Source of the DNA: Eopsaltria australis
Lineage: Eukaryota; Chordata; Aves; Passeriformes; Petroicidae
NCBI GenBank assembly: GCA_034509425.1
Contig: JAVTVJ010000220.1
Span: 1,984,001 to 2,048,000, forward strand
Direction of reading: 5' to 3'
DNA: 64,000 nucleotides
Below are positions 12,801-22,619 of the stretch, in pieces (position 1 is the stretch's first letter; every line of letters starts with the position of its first letter). The notes beneath the pieces were generated by a model that saw nothing but the letters and a program-made list of their open reading frames with translations, ran no database searches and was not told the origin of the DNA. The translations under genes and the position numbers were made by a program.

Positions 12801-14441
12801 GAGCTGGAACAGCCCCAGGGCTGAAGTGCTGGGTCTGTGCTGAGCATGTGCTACCCGTGGTACCTGCAAACAGCTCGTTCCAGGTGGATGTTTGTGCAGT
12901 GAAAGTTTGGCAGCTGGCAAATCCAGTCCCCTGGGGAGCCATGTGACACTTGAACCCAGATTTCCTATCATGAAAGGCCTGTGAGTTCTCCCCCTGCACC
13001 ACCCAGGCCAGTAATTTACTTTGGCTCTGGACAGGGGATGGGAGAAATCAGACTGCACCAACTCAACAGAGCCTTCCCACAGAGCTGATCTGATCTCTTT
13101 GCAGAGCTGGACCTAAACATAATAGCATTGAAAAATAAAAACAGCAGAGGAAAATATGATGAAAGTCACTTTGTTTTTTATTCCTGTTTTCAGCCTCAAA
13201 GCTCTGGGCTTTCCATGGGAACAGGATTTCTCCCTTTTCACTCCCTTCCTCATCCCCTCCCAGCTCACGCAATGAAGGGCTGTGTCAGGCATTTCCTAAG
13301 GGAGAACTCGTGCCCGTGTGCCAGGCTGGGTGTCTTTGTGGGCTCCCTGTGCCAGCTCCTTCCTCACCTGCGTGGAGCTGCACCCTGTCCGAGTCCCGGC
13401 TGTGGCGGAAGCAGCAGTGGATGGAAGAGACTGGGATGGAGGGAAGGCACTTCACACGCAGCCCCAGGAAGAAAGACTCCACACAGCTCTGGAGGGAATC
13501 CAGCAGCGAGAGCCCAGCGGGCCCCTCGATTAAATCTGAGGAGAAAAGCTCTCTATCAGTCCTTTAAAGCCAAGGGTGAATATTAGGGTCTGAAGGGGTT
13601 TTGTGGGACTGGCCACAGCAACTGGGGATGGAGCAGGCTGGTTCATTCTGGAGTTAATTGCTTACTCTGGGATGTGGTGGACACCTCTGGGTGGTTGTGG
13701 ATATAGAGGAGAAGAGGGAGCTCTCCCTGAGAGGTTGCCCAAGGCATTGGTACGCTCTTATTAGCAGAGCAGTTGTGCTGGAAGGTTGTCTCCTGTTTGA
13801 GCTGTGCACAATGATTAACGTGGGAATGGGTGGCTGTTTAATGAACCAGCAGAGACAGACCTCCAGAAATGCTGGTTTTTCCAGCTTTGTTTCATACTTT
13901 GATATACATATGTCCATAAATCCATAGCAAGCCTTACCCAGGGGCACACATACCATTTATATGGCAGGTCTACCATCGTGGCTTGTGACTCTGGGCTGGG
14001 GGCACGTCAGAGCCTTGTCTTTGCTTTGGCCATTGCATTTGCAGGTGAGTCCTTAGAGAAGGGTGTTAGCAGCACTCAGCACCACCCACCACCCTCCTGT
14101 GTCTCCCTAGGCGGCCCAGTGAAGGTCCCCACATTACCTATAGGCTGCAGGTAAATGTGCTTTCGACAGAAGTTCTGTTTCCTCCTCAGCATGGCGTGGT
14201 AGAAGGTCTCAAAGTCCTCGGGGGCATCGGGGTGGCTGAGCAGCCAGTCGAAGGCCGTGCGGATGAGCAGCGTGCAGAACAGCGTGCGCTGGGGGTTGTA
14301 GGCCTCGGACAGGAACAGCTTCTCAGCCCTGGAGAAGGCCTTGGCGTAGAGCTCCTGCAGCGCGGGGTCCGTGGAGATGAGCGCGTCCTTCAGAGCGCGG
14401 GGCCCGAAGCTGAACTCCTGCGCGTGTTTGCACTGCAGCAT
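6318..14441 (-). CDS. AMZ1: AMZ1, archaemetzincin-1 zinc metallopeptidase (six coding exons, complete)
   Basis: Coding exons in transcript order: 14138-14441, 13368-13535, 12369-12497, 11867-12030, 10344-10520, 6318-6887. They join in phase to 1512 bases, 503 residues plus TAG (human protein about 498). The start MLQCKHAQEFSFGPRALKDA matches the human N-terminus. The active site is in exon 5: H259-E260-x-x-H263-x-x-G266-x3-C270-x4-C275-x-M277, then C294-P-I-C297, the archaelysin signature in which three His/Glu-type ligands bind the catalytic zinc and four Cys bind a structural zinc. The family is an aminopeptidase-like metallopeptidase group; the physiological substrate of AMZ1 is not well known. 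The C-terminal exon ends in a basic, conserved GLRKVLGDKFSSLRRKLSSR stretch. All introns have GT/AG ends. The promoter is probably the CpG island at 21-22.5 kb. Identity is secure; the 5' non-coding exon is inferred. Confidence 0.96.
6888..10343 (-). other. AMZ1: AMZ1 intron 5 (3.5 kb)
   Basis: The largest internal AMZ1 intron. I see no exon or nameable repeat. A plus-strand open stretch of 93 codons at 9059-9340 sits in otherwise non-coding sequence and is discussed as a possible conserved element. Confidence 0.8.
10344..10520 (-). CDS. AMZ1: AMZ1 coding exon 5 with the catalytic zinc motif (residues 256-314)
   Basis: Acceptor CCTGAAAG, donor CGG/GTGAGC. The exon starts VTCHEICHLMGLGTC, so HExxH is at residues 259-263 and the Cys ligands follow at 270, 275, 294 and 297. 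No catalytic residue is missing, so the enzyme should be active. Confidence 0.97.
11523..11604 (+). mobile_element. CR1 LINE 3'-end fragment in AMZ1 intron 4
   Basis: The text GGTCTTTAAGGTCCTTTCCA followed by CCCAAACCATGGTGTGGAATGG is the 3' end of an avian CR1 element (usual form: GATGGTCTTTAAGGTCCCTTCCAACC followed by an ATTCTATGA tail). It is truncated, diverged and in the antisense direction to AMZ1. Confidence 0.7.
11867..12030 (-). CDS. AMZ1: AMZ1 coding exon 4 (residues 201-255)
   Basis: Acceptor CTTCACAG, donor AAG/GTAGGA, ending in phase 0. Encodes EVGVCSFARFSGDFPQAG and ends MVQCCK, directly before the zinc-binding helix. Confidence 0.95.
12369..12497 (-). CDS. AMZ1: AMZ1 coding exon 3 (residues 158-200)
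   Basis: Acceptor TTTGTCCAG, donor AAG/GTGGGA. Encodes DGILNFLKNNKPMDALCVLG and the WSFTFSKFLPG segment of the peptidase core. Confidence 0.95.
13368..13535 (-). CDS. AMZ1: AMZ1 coding exon 2 (residues 102-157)
   Basis: Acceptor TCTCCTCAG, donor CAG/GTGAGG. Encodes the FFLGLRVKCLPSIPVSSIHC and HSRDSDRVQLH segments, closely like human AMZ1. Confidence 0.95.
14138..14441 (-). CDS. AMZ1: AMZ1 coding exon 1 (residues 1-101)
   Basis: Begins at ATG 14441 and ends at a GTAATG donor, phase 1. It encodes the conserved N-terminal region including SEAYNPQRTLFCTLLIRTAF and HIYLQPI. An AG acceptor (CTCACACAG) lies 14 bases before the ATG, in the last unit of a minisatellite. The frame stays open upstream through that array, but homology starts at this Met. 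Confidence 0.95.
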
Positions 14442-14448
14442 GGCGGGG

Positions 14449-14708
14449 GCACAGCCTGTGTGAGGGACACGGTCTGTGTGAGGGGACACAGCCTGTGTGA
14501 GGGACACGGCCTGTGTAAGGGGACACGGCTTGCATGAGGGGACATGGCCTGTGTGAGGGACACAGCAGGGGACACGGCCTGTGTGAGGGACATGGCCTGT
14601 GTGAGGGGACATGGCCTGCGTGAGGCACACGGCCTGTGTGAGGGACACGGCCTGTGTGAGGGGACACAGCCTGTGTGAGGGACACGGTCTGTGTGAGGGG
14701 ACACAGCC
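14449..14708. repeat. GC-rich minisatellite, about 14 units of 18-19 bp, before AMZ1 coding exon 1
   Basis: Units follow the form ACACGGCCTGTGTGAGGGG with A/G and C/T variants; one unit is truncated (near 14562-14574). Read on the AMZ1 strand each unit gives CCCTCACACAG/GC, i.e. a short pyrimidine-containing tract plus an AG acceptor. The unit nearest the exon supplies the probable acceptor at 14456-14457. The array has no stop codon in any of the three minus frames. Confidence 0.92.
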
Positions 14709-17700
14709 ATCAGCACCGGCCTGGCCAGGGATGAGAAACCTCCTCACGCCTGGCCCTCACTGCAGTGTGCCCCAACATCCCAGCTGATAGGATTTATAAA
14801 CACTTTACACTGTGCTGGCCTGGAGCTCTACATGTGGCAGTGGCTCTTATGGGGTTCTCCACGTCCCCGTGAGTGTCACTGGCTCAGGGACCCTGTGCCA
14901 GGAGATGCTGCTCCACAATGCACAGCCCCAAAATGCTGCCCAGTGTCTGGAGTAAACCAGGTGGTTTGGCTGGCTTGGGGTTTTTTTGGTGCTCTATCCT
15001 GAAGCCCCAATAAGATGGGAAATACCTGTGAGTGTGTTGCAACTGGTTGCACTGGACCTTGTAGAATGTGGAAAGGTGGTGCTCCTATGTGCTTGGGATA
15101 AACCACATTCCTTAGAACAGGTCCATGTCAGGAACAAAGAGGTTGATATTGGTCTTTATCTGTCTATCAGAAGCCTAAACTTGTGACTTACTGACACCAC
15201 TGAAAGCAGCTGTTCACTACTGACAATTCCCTCTAACAGCCTTTAACCTCAGTTATTATCCCAGGGCATCTGCTGGCTGCTTTGTGCTGTCAGGCTGCAG
15301 GGTTTGGGGAGGTTTGCCCAGCCCAGGTGGGCTCTGCTGTGCGAGGCTCGTGTGTGCTGGTGGTGCCTCTCCAGCAGGACACGCTCAGGCCCATTGCCAT
15401 CGTGTCCCCTGGTGAACAGCTTCATGTCACACCATGTTAGCATCAGCAATGCTGGGGATGATGTCAAGTGGTAAATAAAGAGCAAATGAAAGCCTGCAGC
15501 ACAAAGAAACTAATTTGGAGCATCCTGGAAATATCCTCTCCAGGGTCCTTTCTAAGGCTGGTGTTCTCCAACGCTGCAGAAGTCAAGCACCTATTTCCCA
15601 CTGCAGTTTATGCACTTGGGGAGGTGCCAGTAACACCTTGGGGAGAGGGAAGAAAAAGAGGAAACAAAGCACAGCCCCCATGACTAATCCATGTCTGGAT
15701 TTTTCCAAAGACAGTAATTTTTTGTAAGGAGATCATGCCAAGCAGACCTGGAGCATTTTGGAGCAGTGCTTTGGGCTTTTTGCCTCCCACAGGTAAGTGC
15801 TCCACTTGTACACAGCAGACCAAAAAAATCAGGGTATTTATGCACAAAAACAGGGTTTCTAGGAACAAGTGTTATCTTCTTCTAGGCAAGTTCATACTAA
15901 CTTAAAAGGAGTCAGACAAGCTTTCTGAGTGGACATCAAATACATCAGCTACTGATCATCACTGCTCTAACAGCAGCATTCAATCACAGGAAAAAGAAGA
16001 GATTAAATATTTTAAGGAGGAACTGGTTAAGTCTATAATTTAAGTAGGTCTGCAGCCTATTTCTGCCAGGCAAGTGGCATTCAGTGGCCCCTGAGGACAG
16101 CGATATGATTAAGAAAATTCAATATTTAAAAAAAGTAGTACCACCATGAGCCAAAGCCTCTCCTCAGTTATGCACAGGTGGTTTGCACTGTAAGAGGAAA
16201 GTGGCAGCCCATTAAAATTAACACTGCATTCCTTCTCATCTAACCCTTGAGAAGAGCTGTGTAGGTACTGGTAGTCCTTAAAAGGACTCATTTTGTGTGA
16301 TCTTTTTTTGTCTCTGAGGGTGTGTAGCCTGGAGAGGGAGTGGGTAAGCAGTTCTCTTTCATTTTTGCAAGCTTTGTATTTCACTGGCATTAAAGGCTGA
16401 CAGCAGGTGGCATGGGGGGATCTGAAGTGGTACAAGGGCCCTAATCCAGTGAAAGTTTAGAAAAAAAGATCTGTGATACTTTCTCAGCTCTTCTTACTGC
16501 TCAAAATTGTCCAAATTGCTCCAAGTGGATTTTACAGGGAGCAGCAAGAGTTTGTGTGAGGTTGCTCTGACTTTGTGACCCAAATCTCTTCACTTGTGAC
16601 TTGCTTCCAGATTTAGGAGGACAAAGTGAGAGTCTGACCCCAGCAGGTCATCAGGAGTTTTGCCTTGGATTAGGGTGAAGATTTTCATTTTCCTAATGGA
16701 CAAGATTTCACTTGTTCTGCACAACCTTTAAATACAAGCATCCTTTTCCTGGTGATTGCAGAACTTTGACTGGGAAACTCTTAGCAATATTCAACTCCCC
16801 GAGGGTGTGATGCTGTGAGCTGCTGCCTGCCTAGAGCTTCCAGGGAAGCCAAGAGACTTTGCACTTGGTCCAGGTTGAGACTGATCATGTTAAAAGATTT
16901 AAATTTTAACGTTTCTGGAAGCATGAGCTGCTTTCATTAACGTTTCAGGCAACAACTGGAGTGTCAGTCTGGGGAGGAGGAGCTGGTTAGAAAATGAATG
17001 GATTTTTCTCTGCTAAATGGGGAGCTGCAGAGAGGGGATGTATGTGACAGCAAATACAATGAGTGCACAGTCTGGGAGTAAGTGTTCCCCCAGGGTCCCT
17101 CATGGAATATACTGTGAGCCCAAAGCTATGGGATATACATTGTTTCCCCAGACTCCCTAAAAGGGGACATTCACCCAGCTCCAGACATTCCCAGCTGTGA
17201 CCATGGGTGTTTTGTGATGTTCCCCATGCCCAAGGGTGCCCATGACGACGCTCTAGTGGTTCAAAAGCTCAGGCCCAGGAATGCATTTGCAGGAATTCAG
17301 TCTGGAATGACATGTGCCTCCTTCTCCTGGAGAGTCTGGCTTTGCTTCCAACAGAAGGGCAGCAACCCATTACACTCTCCAAATCCAAGACAATTACTTC
17401 TCTTTAGCAAGCTTTTCTAAAATACTTCATTGGAGAAAATTAATGCTTCAGAAAAATTTCATGGACCAACTTTAGTGGTTAAAAAATAAGCTCTTTTACA
17501 TCATTAGCCGTAGTAGATGTTATTTGTCTTGGTCTAATATATGGATATGGTGTTTCATTAACTGAAGCAGAGCAACAGGGCTTTATAATTTTTAGCTCTT
17601 GTGCTGAGGGTGCCTGATGCAACTCCCTGAGGCAGTGCCTTGGGAGGGAATGGCACTTTGGCTTGGATAGTTTCTTTCCCAGCTCAGTTTTTAAGATGCC

Positions 17701-18078
17701 AAGGGCAGGATGAAGAAGTGGAAGAACCAATGCATCCTTCTGCCCTTTGGGTGTTTTAGAAGATGTCCTGCCTTTAAAGAAGCTGATAGGGCTCCTTGTT
17801 CAATGACAAGCTGTAGGACCTGACCAGCAAGTCCTGGGGAGGAGAAAGTGTCTTTTTGTTTAAAACGCCAGTAATTTGTAGCTGCACTTAAGAAAATGCT
17901 TTAAGCAAGATAATAATTCAAAGATCTGCTGCAAGTGGAGACACTCCCCACATCCACTCCTGTGCCACTTTTTACTTTGCCATTAGGAAAACACTCTTTC
18001 CCAATACACATTTTGTCCTTCCATCTCACAGCCATTTGCTAACACTGTAATTTTTCCTAAACCAGGAGCACCCGTAAG

Positions 18079-18142
18079 TCCATGAAGGTTGGACCTGATG
18101 ATCTTGGAGGTCTTTTCCAACCTCAGTGATTCTGTGATACAA
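18079..18142 (+). mobile_element. CR1 LINE 3'-end fragment
   Basis: GGTTGGACCTGATGATCTTGG followed by AGGTCTTTTCCAACCTCAGTGATTCTGTGAT is a typical avian CR1 3' terminus. It is short and 5' truncated, in plus orientation. Confidence 0.8.
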
Positions 18143-18669
18143 TGGGCAATGTCCCTGTGTGCAGGATGGAACATGTGCCCGTGCTCTGGCACCTGCAGGA
18201 TCCCAGCAGGGCAGGGAAGGAGCCTGTGCTGGGAATCTCATCCAGTTCATGGAGATCTTCCTCTTTTTTCTGTTATTTGCATATTTCATATTGTCCATCA
18301 TTGCATCCATGCAGTGCAGGGGAGACACAGAGAACCCAAAGGTTTTGGCACTTGGCTCCTTGTGTGCTCCTGGCAGCAGCCTTTTCCAAGGATTATATTG
18401 TGGCTTTTCTGCTTGTGGTGCTCCACAAAGCAGGAGCTATAATACATTCCCTGAGTCTGGCTTTCAGCATCACTCTGAGGTTTCAGATCAGATTGGGCAC
18501 ATTACACAAATCTGTTTACTATGCAATCTGACAGATTTTATTTTCGTGGTGAGTATTTTCACAAGAAACGTCCCAAAATCCAGGCTCAGCATGTGACACC
18601 TGAGCAGTCTGCACACTCCCTTTCCCACAGTAACCTGTTAATGGGCTTCATGTGCAATTCAGGTTACTC

Positions 18670-18786
18670 ATAAATAATTCTCTTTGCAAATCAGACACAT
18701 ATAAATTATTCTCTGTAATTGAAAATTACCTATGAATTATTCTGTTTGTAATTCATAGATATGTCATTTATTCCCTAATATATTGA
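18670..18786. repeat. Degenerate 31-bp AT-rich tandem repeat, about four units
   Basis: Similar segments start at 18670 (ATAAATAATTCTCT), 18701 (ATAAATTATTCTCT), 18732 (ATGAATTATTCTGT) and about 18763 (TCATTTATTCCCT), each 31 bases apart. The units keep an AATTATTCT core and diverge elsewhere. Confidence 0.7.
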
Positions 18787-21429
18787 CATTGCTTTCGTGG
18801 ATAGATATGCCTGGGGCTGACAGGAACACGGTGATTCTCAAAGGCTGAGGAAATATCATACAGTGTGAGTTCATTTGGGATATTCTGACAAGACAGGGAT
18901 GATCTTGTGTACAGAAATTCCATGTACAGGTCCAGAAAGGGCACTCGGTGCTTTAGGGATTTATTTGATATTGTATAGAATTTGGCATTAACATTGCAGA
19001 GATTGTAATTTTTTTTTAAGCTGGTCATTCTAAAGTTGTTTATTTTATAAGCCAACTTGTAGGTAATTTCTAACTCTGACTCTCCCATAGGCACTGCAGG
19101 TTGCAGATGCTCAGGAGATTCTCTCTGTTCCCTTCCCCTCTCAGGTCTTGTGAAGTATTTGGAGGCAAACTGGCTTAACCCAGCTCTTTGGATGTCAGAG
19201 AGACATTAGCAGGGTCTCTTAACACTGATTAATTACCTTTGTTAGGTGCTGTACTGTAAACAAGCAGTGATAGTGCAGAAAATTCATCGCCAGTCAACAG
19301 AAATGAAAGCCCAGAGCAAACATAACGAGCGATAACTAATTATCAACACATGCTCCAGTTGCTTAATAGCTCTTTTCCTGAGATTTGCACTTGGTGTCTG
19401 CTACTGCTGCTCCAGGATCAGCCTCTCCTTCCCAGTGCTTCCCAGTACTGCGCTGAAGACAGCCTGAAAACAATTCTCTCAATTTATTTGTTGACATGTA
19501 TAGAAAGAGATTTTTCTTGACTGAGAAGTTCTGCTCCAAATAAAATTCCCACTGCTCCAGCTCCTTCCTCGAGCTCAACACAGAGCCAGGCTTTGCCTGC
19601 TGCGCAGGCTCAGCTGCTGGGGTCACACCAAATCTGTTTGGCCAGGTCTTGACCTGATTTTGAGATACTCAGCAGTTTTCAGAATCAATCCACTCTGCTC
19701 ACAGAGGAAATCCACTCTGAACCTGCTCAGCCCTCTGCTTGCACCCCCATGGAGCTGTGGCATCCTCTGTTTGCTTGGCATCAAGTGGCCACAAAGCACT
19801 GAGTCAGATCTGAGTGTGTTCCAGCCCACAAACTCAGATACAGCCTGGCCTCACGTAGTGCCAGGTCCCAATAATATTTGTGTGTAATGTCTCTAGAATA
19901 TGTCTGTGGCTCAGAAACAGATGGTCTTGAGGAGAGTCATTCCTGGTGCTGTGGAAACCTTCAGGCATTCACACATGCATTTACCAGGAGGAGAATCTGC
20001 CTGCCCGACTAGAACTGTGATTGATGTGTTGCTGCTGCAAGACTCAGTCCTGGAAGTTTGTCTTCCCAGGAATCTGCCTCATTAATTAACTTGGACTGCT
20101 GGACAAGGTAGATGGACAGCTCAACAAAATGCAAAAAAGGTTTGCAAGGTGAAAGACAAGATTTGTAAAGGTCATTCAATACCTAAGATGGAGGCAGATG
20201 CTTCCATTTGTCCTTATTTCAATATTCTTATTTAAGTGTTCGTAAGTATTTAAGAACACATACACGTCCACTTTGCCCTTGATTTTATGTTAAAGCCTGC
20301 TCTCTCAATATGCTGTGTTTCATTTCAATACTTACTGAGGCCATACATTATCCCTCGTTTCAGCCTTCTCTCCTACAGATTTTATTTATTCTGTGCTCGT
20401 ACACAGCGCTACCCTATTTTTATTTGAGGCTCTCTAAGTGTCACACAAACATTCATGAACTTCTCTGTGCTACCCTCCAGAAAGTGAGCTGGCAGTGTGT
20501 GCCTTTCCGCCTCCTCCTCCTCATCACCCGTTTATTCACCATTTCCAGTGTTTTCTCTGTTCATTTCAGTCTGGTTAAACTGCCTGAGATGCTTCTCCCG
20601 TGCACACATGCGACGAAGGACTGGCTGTGTTCTCCTTCCCTGGCTCTGACACAAAATAATCCTCCACAATCCATGTCTGCGTGCTGTGCACTTGCTAACC
20701 AGACCCAAAAGCACGGAGCAGCCTCCATCAGAGCTGTACAACAAACGCAGCACTGCAGAGATACCCGAGCTCTAATCACTCACAGCTCCAGGCACTTTGC
20801 TCTTCATCACACTTGTCTAGACAGACTAAATGGTCTCTGCGAGACAACCCCGGTGCTAGCCAGGCAAGCGGCTGCGTTTTCCATACGGATGAACTCCCAA
20901 ACAGGTACGGCTAAGGGTGGGTATTCCCTGGAGCACGGGCGGTATAAACGTGGCTCATCCCGCGGTGTAAAGGCACGGGAACGCGGTGCCTCCTCCTCCC
21001 AACACACCAAGCGCTTTTTAAGTGGTGCCGCCAGGTCGGGGATGTTTGTGGGCATTTCGCAGCCAAGGAGAAGGAGGGGGCTCCGAGGTGTTACTGCAGC
21101 CAGCGTGTCTGGGAGGGACAACGACAGAGCCCAAACACACGATTTGGTAGGGGCCGGCTGTACCCTGATCACCAGCCGGCTCTGCCAGCCGAAGGGTTGC
21201 TGCGTACGAGGCATATTCTGGAAGGGCTGCAGGAACAGGTGCTGCTCCTGGGACACCTGAACCCCCCCCCCGGCCCCACTGATGTGGAAAAGGGGCTGTT
21301 CATGCTGGTCCCCGTTGCGGAAATCACACGGGTGCGTGTGCAGGGAGGGAACAAGTCCCGTAGCACTCTGGGACGATGCACCAAGCACGAACCCCGAGCT
21401 CAGCTCCCGGCACCGCAAACCCCCGGGAG

Positions 21430-21760
21430 AGTGCCCCAATAGTGCTCGGACAGGACCCCCGGAGCCCTTGGGGATGGTGCCCGGAGCGCAGTCCCTAATC
21501 CCCGGCGGAGATTCCCCGAGCGCGGTCACCAGCCCCCGGACGGGGATGCCCGAAGCGTGGCCCGCAGCCACCGGGGGAGGATGCCCCGAGCACGGCCACC
21601 ATCAGCTGGGGAGCGATGCATCGCCGGGGATGCGCTGCCCATCACCCCGGGAGATGCCCCGAGCCCGGCCACCCTCACCCCCGGAGCGGTGCCCGTCACC
21701 CCGGGGGCGATGCCCATCACCCGGGAGGTGCCCCAGCCCGCCGGGGGGTCCCGCCGCACG
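21430..21760. repeat. Degenerate GC-rich minisatellite in the CpG island
   Basis: Variants of GGGGATGCCCCGAGCACGGC followed by CACC or CATCACCCCGGGAG recur about every 45-50 bases (for example near 21488, 21543, 21590, 21655, 21700). Copies are diverged and GC-rich. Confidence 0.6.
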
Positions 21761-21954
21761 CCGGAGCCGCCCGGACCCGCCTGACCTTGCCCTCCCCCGA
21801 TGAGGCGACCCCGCGACCCCCCCGATCTGCACGGGGGGACAGGACGAGACTCACCGCCCGCCAGGCCGGGACTGCGGAGGCCGGGAGGAGCGGCAGGGCC
21901 GGGGCACCCGGCTCGGGACTGGCGAGGCGGAGCGGAGCCCGGCAGCGGCGGCGG

Positions 21955-22018
21955 CAGGAGGAGCAGCAGGAGGAGGAGGAGGAGAAGGAGGAGGAAGAAA
22001 AGGGGGAGCAAAGGGGGG
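21955..22018. repeat. Purine-only (GGA)n / GGGG tract
   Basis: Nearly uninterrupted purines on the plus strand, mainly GGA and GAA repeats ending in runs of G. Such tracts can form G-quadruplex or triplex DNA. It lies about 100 bases from the candidate AMZ1 exon donor. Confidence 0.85.
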
Positions 22019-22137
22019 CTCGGCCCCGCCGCCGGGAGCCCGCGGGATTCGCCGAGCGGCCGCGCAGAGCCGCCTCCTGCCGAGCACGGGGCAACCGCCG
22101 GGGGGCGCCCGCGGGGAGCGGCCGGACCCGCGCGGGG

Positions 22138-22345
22138 CCAGGGGACACGGGGGACAGGGACAGGACACGGGGCAGGGACAGGACACGGGGCAGGGACAGG
22201 ACACGAAGTGCGGGAGCGGGACACAGGGTCCGGGAGGGGACACGGGGTGCGGGGACAGGACACGGGGTGCAGGGGGGACACGGCGTGCGGAAGATGCACG
22301 GGGTCCGGAAGGGGACATGGGGTCTGGGAGAGGACACACTGCGGA
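22138..22345. repeat. GGACACGGGG-type minisatellite
   Basis: Repeated GGACACGGGGCAGGGACA and GGACACGGGGTGCGGG variants, about ten units with a period near 20 bases. The GGGACACGG core resembles the units of the array at 14449-14708, which may be coincidence of composition. Confidence 0.75.
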
Positions 22346-22619
22346 GGGGACACGGAGTGCCGAGGTGTCCTGGTTTAGGACCCGGGAGCGGCGGTGGCGG
22401 CGGGTCCCGCTCGGCTGCCGGAGCCTGGGAGCGGAGCGGGAGCGCAGGGAACCCTCATTTTGGGAAGCGCATTCCCGAAAGGGCCCGGGGCTGGGCAGCG
22501 CGGCGGTGCCGGGGGGTGGAAACCCTTTAATCTGTGCTCTCATGAGAGCTGGGCGAGGAGCGGTGTCTGCGGACTGGTTGTGCCGGTGGCTGGTGCCATC
22601 CCCGCCCTGCGAGCCGTGT

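Larger units (their letters stand above)
14709..20900 (-). other. AMZ1: Probable 5' intron of AMZ1 without coding exons
   Basis: Between the first AMZ1 coding exon and the CpG island there is no recognisable coding exon on either strand. If the island is the AMZ1 promoter, this is intron sequence of the 5' UTR. It holds one CR1 tail, a degenerate 31-bp tandem repeat and an AT-rich block near 19.2-19.36 kb. Confidence 0.5.

Noticed and set aside
14157..14537. 126-codon plus-strand frame
   Set aside because: Exact antisense shadow of AMZ1 exon 1 and its repeat array.
14449..14708. CRISPR array
   Set aside because: Units are contiguous with no unique spacers and the context is a vertebrate intron; it is a minisatellite.
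14323..14747. Repeated HTGRVPSHRPCPS-like peptides before AMZ1
   Set aside because: Translations of the minisatellite in all three minus frames; the conserved protein begins at the Met at 14441.
21526..22530. Several overlapping 190-300 codon frames on both strands in the CpG island
   Set aside because: Open in nearly all frames because of GC-rich tandem repeats; compositions are Pro/Arg/Gly-biased and no family is recognisable.
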